From Thermoplasmata archaeon (lineage in GTDB: Archaea > Thermoplasmatota > Thermoplasmata > Lutacidiplasmatales > UBA184): a stretch of DNA of 38,070 bases. The number at the start of each line of letters is the position of its first letter. Positions within the stretch are counted from its first letter, which is position 1. This document shows positions 24,664-31,943 of this stretch, piece after piece. The stretch lies in contig JASHRJ010000115.1 in NCBI GenBank assembly GCA_030037395.1, positions 1-38,070 of the forward strand. The letters run 5' to 3'. The notes beneath the pieces were generated by a model. It was not told the DNA's origin. It did not search any database and saw nothing but the letters and a program-made list of their open reading frames with translations. The position numbers and the translations under genes were made by a program.

Positions 24664-25701
24664 ATGGCCCGGGGGATCGTGCGCGCCGGGGTCTACCTAC
24701 CGGCGTTCACCGACGGCCGCCGGCGGGTGAGGGGGCCGGACGAGGACGACTTCACGCTCGCCGCGACCGCGCTCGAGCGGGCCGTCGGCCTCGGCGCCGG
24801 TCCCGCGAACGAGGCGGCGCTGCTCCCGGTCGGCTTCGCGGTCCCGCCGGAGCTTCCGATCTTCGCGCGCCTCCTCGGTACTTCGCTGCGGCTGGACGAT
24901 GCGAGCGGGCGTCCGGGGGGCCTCGCGGCGGCGATCGCCGACGCGAGCCGCCGTCGGGGGCCGGCATGGGTCGTGGTCGTTGCTTCCGACCGGGACCGTT
25001 CCGCGGTCGGGCCCCCCGGCGAGGGCGCGGTCGCCATTCTCTTCGACGACGAGGGCGCGGTCGCCGCCCCGGAACCCGACGGGGCCACCCCGGCGCCCGG
25101 GGCCGCGGAGGGTGGCCTCGGCGCCGCCCTCGCTTACCTGAGCTCCGTCCGCCGCGACGCGGTCGGAGCTCGCGCCCGGCCGGATCCCACGTTGGGTCGG
25201 CCGGTGCCGGGGGCGCCCGCCGACGATCGCCCGCCGCCGCCGTCGGTCTCCCAGGGCGCGTTCGTCCCCGCGCCTCGGTATGCCGAGAGCCAGCCGAGCC
25301 GCTGGAGGTTCGTCGCCGAGCGATGCGCCGCCTGCGGCCTCCGGACCTTTCCGGCCCGGGGAAGGTGCCCCTCGTGCGGCGCAGCCGAGGGCCTGCGGCG
25401 CGAGTCGCTGCCGACGGAGGGGGGTCAGGTGGTCGCCGCCACGTGGATCGCCCCGGGCGGCCAACCGACAGAGTTCGACGCCCAGGTGGAGGGCAGCGGA
25501 CCGTACGGGGTCGTGCTCGCGGAGATCGCGCCGGACGCTCGCGTCACCCTGATGGTCGCCGACGCAGGGCGCGACGAGATCGCCGTCGGTTGCCGGGTCG
25601 ATACGGTGCTGCGGCGGCTCTACCCCATCGAGGGTGCCTGGCGGTATGGGCGCAAGGCGGTGCCTGCGACGGCGGCGGGGGCGAGCGCGCCGATTCGCTA
25701 G
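24664..25701 (+). CDS. Degenerate HMG-CoA-synthase-like domain fused to a DUF35 (zinc ribbon plus OB) domain
   Basis: This 345-residue protein has two parts. Residues 1-150 resemble the N-terminal half of archaeal HMG-CoA synthase (GIVRAGVYLPAF, then VRGPDEDDFTLAATALERA), but the region that should hold the catalytic Cys reads DDASGRPGGLAAA, and the C-terminal half of the synthase is missing, so it is probably not catalytic. After a Pro-rich linker (about 170-205) comes DUF35: a zinc ribbon with C221, C224, C235 and C238, and an OB-fold (about 245-325). DUF35 proteins bridge thiolases and HMGS and are thought to handle acyl-CoA. The ATG follows the thiolase stop by 3 bases, so the two form a unit. 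Confidence 0.82.
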   Translation: MARGIVRAGVYLPAFTDGRRRVRGPDEDDFTLAATALERAVGLGAGPANEAALLPVGFAVPPELPIFARLLGTSLRLDDASGRPGGLAAAIADASRRRGPAWVVVVASDRDRSAVGPPGEGAVAILFDDEGAVAAPEPDGATPAPGAAEGGLGAALAYLSSVRRDAVGARARPDPTLGRPVPGAPADDRPPPPSVSQGAFVPAPRYAESQPSRWRFVAERCAACGLRTFPARGRCPSCGAAEGLRRESLPTEGGQVVAATWIAPGGQPTEFDAQVEGSGPYGVVLAEIAPDARVTLMVADAGRDEIAVGCRVDTVLRRLYPIEGAWRYGRKAVPATAAGASAPIR

Positions 25702-25913
25702 GCGAACCCCGGGAGGTCTCGGGACGTGCCCGGATCGCCCTTGCGAACGTACGGCTCGGAGGCGATGCCGAGATGCGTCGCGAGCGTTCGGAACGTTGTC
25801 ACGAGCTCGGAGATGGCGGCCGCCATCTCGCGCTGCTCGGCGCGCATGCGTTGCAACTCCTCGCGGATCGCCTGAAGCTCGACCTGCCATGGGTCCGGTT
25901 GCTGGAGCGACAT
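25698..25913 (-). CDS. Small coiled-coil protein
   Basis: This 71-residue protein is helical and rich in Gln, Glu, Arg and Met (residues about 8-45, with QAIREELQRMRAEQREMAAA), so it should form a coiled coil, with a Gly/Pro/Arg tail. It has an A/T box about 33 bases upstream of its ATG, and its stop overlaps that of the DUF35 gene by 4 bases from the other strand. No family is recognised. Confidence 0.6.
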   Translation of the reverse strand: MSLQQPDPWQVELQAIREELQRMRAEQREMAAAISELVTTFRTLATHLGIASEPYVRKGDPGTSRDLPGFA

Positions 25914-25941
25914 GATGCCAGAGCAACCTGAGCCGGCCGCG

Positions 25942-25950
25942 ATAGATTAC
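25942..25950 (-). promoter_or_regulatory. TATA box of the small coiled-coil gene
   Basis: The minus strand reads TAATCTATC, centred about 33 bases upstream of the ATG at 25913. The same TAATCTA core recurs on the plus strand in front of the padR gene at 26032-26038. Confidence 0.45.
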
Positions 25951-26007
25951 TGCCCCGTCGGCTTCGCTCGCCCCGCGTACGCTCCGCGAAGGGGGTCAAC
26001 GAGCCCC

Positions 26008-26025
26008 CGCGGCACCGGTGCCGCG
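26008..26025. promoter_or_regulatory. Perfect 18-base palindrome upstream of padR
   Basis: CGCGGCACCGGTGCCGCG is self-complementary without a spacer, in the divergent gap between the coiled-coil gene and padR, just upstream of the padR A/T box. It could be an activator or repressor site; the function is unknown. Confidence 0.4.
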
Positions 26026-26031
26026 CAAACC

Positions 26032-26063
26032 TAATCTACCGATATCAGTATTTCGATATCGGT
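26032..26063 (+). promoter_or_regulatory. padR promoter with operator-like inverted repeat
   Basis: A TATA-like TAATCTA (26032-26038) runs into a perfect inverted repeat with arms ACCGATATC (26038-26046) and GATATCGGT (26055-26063), separated by 8 bases. The repeat covers the expected transcription start, 7 bases before the padR ATG. PadR proteins are dimers that commonly repress their own operon from such sites, so this is probably the PadR operator controlling the ABC exporter. Confidence 0.75.
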
Positions 26064-26069
26064 ATCACG

Positions 26070-26492
26070 ATGTCCCTCCTCGAAGCGCCCTGGATCTCGC
26101 GTCACCGCCGCGGGCTCCGCCCGCTCGTCTATCACCTCCTCTGCCAGGGGGCCAAGACCGGTGCCGAGTTGATGGACGACATAGAGAGGATGAGCCGCGG
26201 GTTCTGGCGCCCGTCCCCCGGCTCGATCTACCCCCTTCTCGAAGAGATGACCCGCGACGGGGTGGTAAAGCGGGGCGCCGACGGCCGCTACTCGCTCACC
26301 GCGCCGGCGTCGGCGGAGCGGGGGTGGGGGCCCGGGAGGTTCGGCCCCCGCACCGTCGAAGAGGCGGTCGTGGAGCTCCGGGGCCTCCTCGCCTACCTGG
26401 AAGACCTCAAGCGGAGCCGCGCGGAGGAGTTCCAGCACGGCCTTCCGGCGATGAAGGAGATCGCCTCGAGGCTGGCCCGGATCGCCGAGTAG
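26070..26492 (+). CDS. PadR-family transcriptional regulator
   Basis: This 140-residue DNA-binding protein has the PadR winged helix: LRPLVYHLLCQGAKTGAELMDDIE (residues about 18-41), SPGSIYPLLEEMTRDGVVKR (about 50-69, recognition helix and wing) and GRYSLTAPA. A helical C-terminal dimerisation region follows (about 90-140). The ABC transporter genes begin 6 bases after its stop, and an inverted repeat overlaps its promoter, so it very likely represses this operon until a ligand, often a toxic compound or lipophilic drug, is bound. The ligand cannot be deduced. Confidence 0.9.
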   Translation: MSLLEAPWISRHRRGLRPLVYHLLCQGAKTGAELMDDIERMSRGFWRPSPGSIYPLLEEMTRDGVVKRGADGRYSLTAPASAERGWGPGRFGPRTVEEAVVELRGLLAYLEDLKRSRAEEFQHGLPAMKEIASRLARIAE

Positions 26493-26498
26493 TTCACC

Positions 26499-27527
26499 AT
26501 GGGAGCGAAGGACCCGGCCGGATCGATCGTCGCGGGCGAGCTCACGAAGACCTACAACGGCACCGTGCGCGCCGTCCGGGGCGTTTCGTTCGCCGTCCGG
26601 CCGGGCGAGGTCTACGGCTTCCTCGGGCCGAACGGGGCGGGCAAGACGACGACGGTCTCGATGCTCAGCGCCGGCCTGCGGCCCACCTCGGGGCGCGCCA
26701 CGGTCGACGGCGTCGACGTGGGGGCTGAGCCGGATACGGTGAAGCGCCGGATCGGGGTCGTCTTTCAGGAGTCGACCGCCGACGGGGACCTCACCGGACG
26801 CGAGAACCTCGAGCTGGCGGCCGCGCTCTACTCCGTCCCGCGCAACGAGGTCCGGTCCCGGGTCGACGGCCTGCTCGAACGCATGCAGATCGGCGACGCC
26901 GCCGACCGCCTCGCGAAGACGTACTCGGGGGGCATGCGCCGTCGGCTCGAGCTCGCCGCGGGGATCGTCCACTCCCCCCGGGTGCTCTTCCTGGACGAGC
27001 CGACCCTCGGCCTCGACCCGCAAGGGCGCGCAGGGTTCTGGAAGTACGTGCTGGAGCTGCGCCAGGAGCACCAGATGACGGTCTTCGTCACCACCCACTA
27101 CTTGGAGGAGGCGGACGGGATGTGCGAGCGGGTCGCCATCATCGACCACGGGACGATCGTCGCCGCGGGCACCCCGGGCGAGCTGAAGGACCGCCTCGGG
27201 GGCGACATCGTCACCGTCCGCCCCTCGGTGCCGAATCCGTCGCTGGCGGAGCTTCTCGCCCAGGTCCCCGGGGTCGTCGCCGCCGTCGCGCAGGACGGCA
27301 GTTGCCGGCTCAAATGCACGAACGGCGAGGCGCTGGTGCCCGAGATCGTCGCGGCGTGCGTCCGCGCCGGCGTCGGCCTGCAGGGAGTCTCGCTCAAGCG
27401 CCCGAGCCTGGACGAGGTGTTCCTGGAGTTCACCGGCCGCGAGTTCCGAGAGGACGAGGGGCTCAGCGCCACCGACCGCGCCGTGATGGTCGGCCGGGTC
27501 CGACAGCAGCTCGGGGGCCGCCGATGA
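26499..27527 (+). CDS. ABC exporter ATPase (DrrA-like)
   Basis: This 342-residue ATP-binding subunit has Walker A GPNGAGKTT (residues about 45-53), the Q-loop FQESTADGDLTGRENL, the signature YSGGMRRRLELA near 145, Walker B VLFLDEPTLGLDPQ near 165 and the switch His in VFVTTHYLEEAD near 197. The C-terminal 110 residues form the extension found in DrrA-type drug and daunorubicin-resistance exporters. It pairs with the permease that starts inside its stop (ATGA). The operon is under the upstream PadR protein. Drug or lipid export is the likely role; substrate unknown. Confidence 0.93.
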   Translation: MGAKDPAGSIVAGELTKTYNGTVRAVRGVSFAVRPGEVYGFLGPNGAGKTTTVSMLSAGLRPTSGRATVDGVDVGAEPDTVKRRIGVVFQESTADGDLTGRENLELAAALYSVPRNEVRSRVDGLLERMQIGDAADRLAKTYSGGMRRRLELAAGIVHSPRVLFLDEPTLGLDPQGRAGFWKYVLELRQEHQMTVFVTTHYLEEADGMCERVAIIDHGTIVAAGTPGELKDRLGGDIVTVRPSVPNPSLAELLAQVPGVVAAVAQDGSCRLKCTNGEALVPEIVAACVRAGVGLQGVSLKRPSLDEVFLEFTGREFREDEGLSATDRAVMVGRVRQQLGGRR

Positions 27528-28354
27528 TCCGGGAGACCCTCGCGCTGACCCGGCGGGAGCTCCTCCGGCTCGGCCGCAACCCGCAGGCGATCGTGACGTC
27601 GCTCCTGCTCCCGATCCTCTACCTGCTGCTGTTCGGCCAGGCGCTCAACTTCGGCCGCCTGTTCTCGAGCAACCCGGCCGAGTTCGTCCCGTACGTGAAC
27701 GGGGCCCCGACCTACTTCAGCTACTTTGCCGCCGGGATGGCCGGCTTCGTCGCCGTGACCGCCACGTTGTTCATCGGCGCGAACGTGATCTTCGACCGGC
27801 TGTTCGGGGTCCTGAAACGAATCGCCTCGACGCCCGCCTCGGCGATCTCGATCTTCGGCTCCCGCCTGCTGGCGGGCCTCGTCCAACCGGTCGGGCTCGC
27901 GTTCCTGGTCCTCGGCCTCGCGGTGGCGCTCGGACCCCTCGGGCTGAGCGGACTTCACGTCACCGCGAGCGTCGGGGTCGTGGCGGCGGGCGAGATCCTC
28001 CTCGCGATCGTGATCCTGTCGGTGATGTTCGCCTCGCTGTTCCTTGCGATCGGCTTCTCGGTCGAGCAGCCCCAGACGTACTTCGCGGTCGTGAACGCGA
28101 TCAACCTGCCGGTGCTGCTCACCTCTGCGGCCCTCTACCCGTGGGGGATCCTCCCCGGGTGGATGCAGGTGATCGCCTCGTACAACCCGATCACCCTCGC
28201 GGTGACGGTCCTGCGACTCGACCTGTTCTCGGGGGCGGCGGCGTACTACCCGTACTCCGCGGGGATCTACCTGCTCGGCCTGCTAGGGTGGGCGGCGGCG
28301 ATGATCCTGCTCGCGACGCTCCTCGCCCGGCGGGCGCTCGCGCCGCGGCAGTAG
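27524..28354 (+). CDS. ABC-2 type exporter permease (DrrB-like)
   Basis: This 276-residue membrane protein has six hydrophobic segments in the ABC-2 layout: an N-terminal cytosolic helix (TLALTRRELLRLGRNPQAIV), a first span (LLLPILYLLLFGQAL), the FDRLFGVLKRIASTPAS loop that contacts the ATPase, and the LPVLLTSAALYPWGILPGWMQ motif before the last span, as in DrrB and NodJ. The ATG overlaps the ATPase stop. Together they make a small efflux pump or lipid flippase. No periplasmic binding protein is present, in line with export. Confidence 0.92.
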   Translation: MIRETLALTRRELLRLGRNPQAIVTSLLLPILYLLLFGQALNFGRLFSSNPAEFVPYVNGAPTYFSYFAAGMAGFVAVTATLFIGANVIFDRLFGVLKRIASTPASAISIFGSRLLAGLVQPVGLAFLVLGLAVALGPLGLSGLHVTASVGVVAAGEILLAIVILSVMFASLFLAIGFSVEQPQTYFAVVNAINLPVLLTSAALYPWGILPGWMQVIASYNPITLAVTVLRLDLFSGAAAYYPYSAGIYLLGLLGWAAAMILLATLLARRALAPRQ

Positions 28355-28364
28355 GACCGGGGCG

Positions 28365-28940
28365 CTACGGGGCGGGCGCCCCGGCGCCCTTCTCCACGAA
28401 CGGCTTCCAGGCCTGGGCCTCGGCGTCGTAGTCGACCCGCTGGAGCTCGACGACGAACCCCTTCAGGAGCTCCCCCGGTGCCGGCCGGACCGAGATCGCG
28501 TAGACGTAGATCCCGAACCCCATGAACTCCACCGCCCGACGGAGGACCTCCGGGAGCGCGTCGCGCGGGACGGTCACCCGGATCGCGGTCTCGCCAAGCA
28601 TCTGGGAGAACTCGTCAAGGTCGAACGGCCGTTCGAGCCGGATCAGTCCCGTCGGGACGGTGCCCGCGGGAGACGCGGCCGGGGGCGCGACGGACCCCGG
28701 CGGGGCCGTCGGGGAGGTGCGGGGAGCTGCGGGTGCGGGCGCGGCCGGGAGTACCGGCGGGGAGGCCCCCTCCCTGGGGGGATAGCGGTCCAGCACCGGA
28801 GAGGGGTCCCGTCCGACGAACCGGGGATGCCGCTGCGACGCCGGTCGGCTCCGTTTGCGCGCGCGGGGCGTCGCCGAGCGCTTGCGGGCGGTGCCTCGCC
28901 GCTTCGTCGGCACGGGCCCGGTCGAGCCTCCCCGACCCAT
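28365..28940 (-). CDS. Basic-tailed protein of unknown function
   Basis: This 191-residue protein starts with about 45 residues dense in Arg and Lys (RKRSATPRARKRSR), has a Pro/Ala/Thr-rich linker (about 60-98), and ends with a compact domain (about 105-185) of mixed alpha/beta type: FDLDEFSQMLGETAIRVTV, EVLRRAVEFMGFGIYVYAI, KGFVVELQRVDYD. The basic head might bind nucleic acid. I do not recognise the domain. The ATG at 28940 is preceded by GAGGTT, and there is no clear A/T box. It lies 89 bases after the stop of the PPP phosphatase gene on the same strand, so the two may be one transcript. Confidence 0.65.
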   Translation of the reverse strand: MGRGGSTGPVPTKRRGTARKRSATPRARKRSRPASQRHPRFVGRDPSPVLDRYPPREGASPPVLPAAPAPAAPRTSPTAPPGSVAPPAASPAGTVPTGLIRLERPFDLDEFSQMLGETAIRVTVPRDALPEVLRRAVEFMGFGIYVYAISVRPAPGELLKGFVVELQRVDYDAEAQAWKPFVEKGAGAPAP

Positions 28941-29029
28941 AACCTCTCGGCCGGCGAGGTAAGGCCCCCCGGTCCCGAGCGTGGCCAGCAGCCTCAGCCG
29001 GCGCCCGGGCTCCCGGGGTCGCCTGACCT

Positions 29030-29971
29030 CTACCCGCGCCTCGCCCCGGGTATCTGCGGGAACGACAGCCGCAGCAGCGACCGGGGCTCCAGCCGGCGCA
29101 TCCGCTCTCCCAACGGGATCGTCGCGACTGTAAGGCCGGCCCAGCCGAACACCCGGGTACTGTGTACAGTAAGGAGGCGACCGTCGAACAGGAACCGCCC
29201 GGCGATGTCCGGGTCGTGCCCGCGGAGGAACACCGAGGTGTCGGACCGGTCGAGGAACGCTTCCAGGTTGTCGCGCCGGATCGGCGTCTGCTCGATCCCC
29301 CGGTGGCCGCAGGCCGGAGAGCCTTCCACGTCGTTCCAGACGACCTGGAGCAGCAGCTGATCCGAGTCGTCCTCGAGGGCGGCCCTCCACTCGCGGTTCG
29401 TGTCCAGCGGAAACCCCGCGTGGGCGAGGTAGGCTCCGCTCTCCGTACGGGCGGCGAGCGGGAGGCGGTCGAACAGGTCCTCGATCCGATCCGCGACGCC
29501 CGGCCCCCCCCAGAGCTCCTCGGCCTCGTCCCGAAGGGCGTGCATCCCTCCGGAGATCCTCCGCTGCGTCTCGTGGTTGCCGCGAAGGAGCAGGACCCGG
29601 TCCGGGAGCGCCGCCCGCAGGGATAGGAGGTACAGCGCGTTCCGCAGCGACCCGAGCGGGAGCTCCGGGGGGGTGCGGTCGACGTAATCTCCCAGCGCCA
29701 CCCACCGGGCCTTAGGCTCGGCACCTAGCAGGAACCTAGCCGCCAGGTACTCGGAGGTGGGCCAGTCCGCGTGGGTATCGCCCACGATGAGCGCCTCTTG
29801 GTGGGGGATCGAGGGTACCTCTACCAGCCGTCGGGCCGGTATCGCGGCCGTCCAACGGTCGAGCGCCTCCAGCACGTCGGCCTCCGGCCACGAAGACACC
29901 CGCGCCGGATCGATTGGCGCGTCGGCGGGCACGGACACGGCTCTCCCGGGGGAACCCGGGAGCCGCCCCAC
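29030..29971 (-). CDS. PPP-family serine/threonine protein phosphatase
   Basis: This 313-residue enzyme has all metal-binding motifs of the PPP phosphatases: GDTHAD (near residue 64), GDYVDR (near 93), RGNHE (near 129), LAHAGFP (near 184) and LRGHDP (near 249). It should hydrolyse phosphoserine and phosphothreonine with two metal ions in the cytosol. Length fits the family. The start is uncertain: I give the GTG at 29971, but the first 20 residues are poorly conserved, and an internal GTG near residue 12 is possible. The neighbouring basic protein gene follows on the same strand. Confidence 0.88.
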   Translation of the reverse strand: MGRLPGSPGRAVSVPADAPIDPARVSSWPEADVLEALDRWTAAIPARRLVEVPSIPHQEALIVGDTHADWPTSEYLAARFLLGAEPKARWVALGDYVDRTPPELPLGSLRNALYLLSLRAALPDRVLLLRGNHETQRRISGGMHALRDEAEELWGGPGVADRIEDLFDRLPLAARTESGAYLAHAGFPLDTNREWRAALEDDSDQLLLQVVWNDVEGSPACGHRGIEQTPIRRDNLEAFLDRSDTSVFLRGHDPDIAGRFLFDGRLLTVHSTRVFGWAGLTVATIPLGERMRRLEPRSLLRLSFPQIPGARRG

Positions 29972-30156
29972 GGCATAGCGGCACCGTCCCCCCAGGCCTT
30001 ACCCTCACGCGGGAGCAGGGGACCGAGCGCGCAGGAACGCGGGGGACCCGGCTCCCGGGTCCAAGGTCGACGGCCAGGGCAGGCGGTTGTAGCGGGCGAG
30101 ACCGTGCGATTGCACGTCACGGGACCCAACTTTTGTCGCGTCCTGGACGACAGATG

Positions 30157-30166
30157 GGTTATGTAG
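30157..30166 (+). promoter_or_regulatory. TATA-like box of tes
   Basis: GGTTATGTAG is the last A/T-rich stretch before the tes ATG at 30234 and would give a leader of about 45 bases, unlike the leaderless pattern of many neighbours. Confidence 0.4.
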
Positions 30167-30194
30167 GGCGGAGTGGGTGGGCAAGCCAAGCCCA

Positions 30195-30225
30195 GGCCCC
30201 CGTGGGGCCGGGCGAGGACGGAGGA
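30195..30225 (+). promoter_or_regulatory. tes leader: hairpin and strong Shine-Dalgarno
   Basis: A stem GGCCCC/GGGGCC with a CGT loop (30195-30209) lies ahead of GGAGGA (30220-30225), which is 8 bases before the ATG at 30234. This is the clearest ribosome-binding site in the window and fixes the tes start. Confidence 0.6.
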
Positions 30226-30233
30226 ATCAAGCG

Positions 30234-31943
30234 ATGCCGGCGCGTGTGATGAAGGAGTTCCAGGCCCCGCGGGGGCTGCCCCGGAAGACCGCCTCGGTCT
30301 GCCCGGAGTGCATCAAGGTGATCCCGGCGATCGTCCGCGAGAAGGAGGGCCGGGTCATCATGGAAAAGACCTGCCGGGCGCACGGCTACTTCTGGGACAT
30401 CATCTCCAACGATGTCGACTTCTACCTCCGGATGGAGGTGTATGCTCACGACGGGGTCGGTTACGAGAACCCGTACTACGACAAGTTCCGCGGCTGCCCG
30501 ACCACCTGCGGAATGTGCAGCCACCACAAGTCGCACACCGGGCTCGCCCTGGTCGACCTGACCAACCGCTGCAACCTGAAGTGCCCGGTCTGCTTCGCGA
30601 ACGCCAACGCGGCCGGCTACGTCTTCGAGCCGACCCGCGAGCAGATCTACTTCATGCTGAAGACCCTCCGGGAGCAGAAGCCGGTCGGGACCGTCGCCGT
30701 CCAGTTCTCGGGCGGGGAGCCGACGCTCTCGCCGCTGTTCCTGGACGCGGTGGGGATGTCCCGCGACCTCGGCTTCAAGCAGATCCAGGTCGCGACCAAC
30801 GGGATCCGGGTCGCCAACGAGCCCGGGTTCGCCCAGGCGTGCCGCGACGCGGGCCTGCACACGCTCTACCTCCAGTTCGACGGACTGGACGACGAGATCT
30901 ACCGCAAGGTGCGGGGCGTCCCGCTGCTCAAGGTGAAGCAGAAGGCGATCCAGGCCGCGCGGGAGACCCACGCGCCCGCGACCGAGCTCGCCGCGGGCAA
31001 GCCGGACAAGCCGCTCTCCGTCGTGCTCGTCCCCACCCTGGTCGGTGGGTTCAACGAGAAGGAGATCTGGCCGACGGTCCGGTTCGCCATCGACAACCTG
31101 GACGTCGTCCGCGGGGTCAACTTCCAGCCGGTCGCGCTCACGGCGCGGATCCCGGACAAGGACCGATTCCAGATGCGGTTCACCCAGTCGGACCTGGTCC
31201 GGATCCTGTGCACGGACGGACCGTTCGAGAAGTCGGACTTCTTCCCGGTGCCGTCGGTCGCCCCGATCTCCGAGCTCGCCTCGATCATCCACGGCGAGGA
31301 GAAGATGACGCTCACGACGCACCCGGGGTGCGGCTGCGCGACGTTCGCGTTCGTCTCCCAGGACGGACAGAAGATCACGCCGCTGCCGCGGTTCATGGAT
31401 GTCGACGGGTTCTTCGAGAACATCGAGTCGATGATCGAGAAGTACCGGGACGCCCGGTTCGCCCGGGTCCGCACCGCGGTCGCCGGCGCCCGGCTCCTGC
31501 ACGACGTCGCGAAGTACTTCGACTTCTCGAAGGCGCCGGAGGGGGTCAGCGAGAAGAACTGCGTCCGGATCATCGCGTCGATCTTCACCGAGGGCAACAA
31601 GGAGGCCGTCGCGAAGTTCACCTGGCGGACGCTCTACATCGGGAACATGCACTTCCAGGACGCCTACGACTACGATATCCAGCGCCTGATGCGCTGCGAC
31701 ATTCACTACGCGGTGCCGGACGGGCGGATCATCCCGTTCTGCTCGTACAACTCGGGCCCGATCTACCGGACGGAGGTCGAGAAGAAGTTCTCGATCCCGA
31801 TCCCCGACTGGCAGCGGGCGAAGTCGCAGACCGGCGTGACGCTGAAGACGATCGAGACGATGGGCGTCAACGGCGAGGTCGTCGTCGACCCCGAGTACTA
31901 CAAGGTCCGCGCGCTCAAGGGCGCGCCCGGGATGTCGTCGTAG
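30234..31943 (+). CDS. tes: Tetraether lipid synthase-like radical SAM protein (Tes)
   Basis: This 569-residue protein matches the Tes (MJ0619-like) radical SAM family, which couples the tails of two archaeol lipids to form tetraether membrane lipids. C113, C117 and C120 in TNRCNLKCPVCFANA bind the radical SAM cluster, followed by VAVQFSGGEPTL. Extra cysteines upstream (C23, C26, C47; then C88, C92, C95 in GCPTTCGMC) and downstream (HPGCGCATFAF and others) fit the further iron-sulfur clusters and the rubredoxin-like iron site known for Tes. The whole sequence runs to full length without breaks. Older databases call such proteins a methyltransferase. The ATG at 30234 has a strong ribosome-binding site. 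The gene stands alone and ends convergent with, and overlapping by 29 bases, the SWIM-protein gene. Confidence 0.82.
   Translation: MPARVMKEFQAPRGLPRKTASVCPECIKVIPAIVREKEGRVIMEKTCRAHGYFWDIISNDVDFYLRMEVYAHDGVGYENPYYDKFRGCPTTCGMCSHHKSHTGLALVDLTNRCNLKCPVCFANANAAGYVFEPTREQIYFMLKTLREQKPVGTVAVQFSGGEPTLSPLFLDAVGMSRDLGFKQIQVATNGIRVANEPGFAQACRDAGLHTLYLQFDGLDDEIYRKVRGVPLLKVKQKAIQAARETHAPATELAAGKPDKPLSVVLVPTLVGGFNEKEIWPTVRFAIDNLDVVRGVNFQPVALTARIPDKDRFQMRFTQSDLVRILCTDGPFEKSDFFPVPSVAPISELASIIHGEEKMTLTTHPGCGCATFAFVSQDGQKITPLPRFMDVDGFFENIESMIEKYRDARFARVRTAVAGARLLHDVAKYFDFSKAPEGVSEKNCVRIIASIFTEGNKEAVAKFTWRTLYIGNMHFQDAYDYDIQRLMRCDIHYAVPDGRIIPFCSYNSGPIYRTEVEKKFSIPIPDWQRAKSQTGVTLKTIETMGVNGEVVVDPEYYKVRALKGAPGMSS

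Larger units (their letters stand above)
29972..30233. other. 262-base intergenic region upstream of tes
   Basis: No gene is supported here. The plus strand contains a small hairpin (CGTGC/GCACG around GATT, 30106-30119), a T-run (ACTTTTG, 30128-30135), the tes A/T box (30157-30166) and a leader hairpin. Part may be the 5' region of the PPP gene on the other strand. I found no tRNA or CRISPR-like pattern. Confidence 0.4.
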
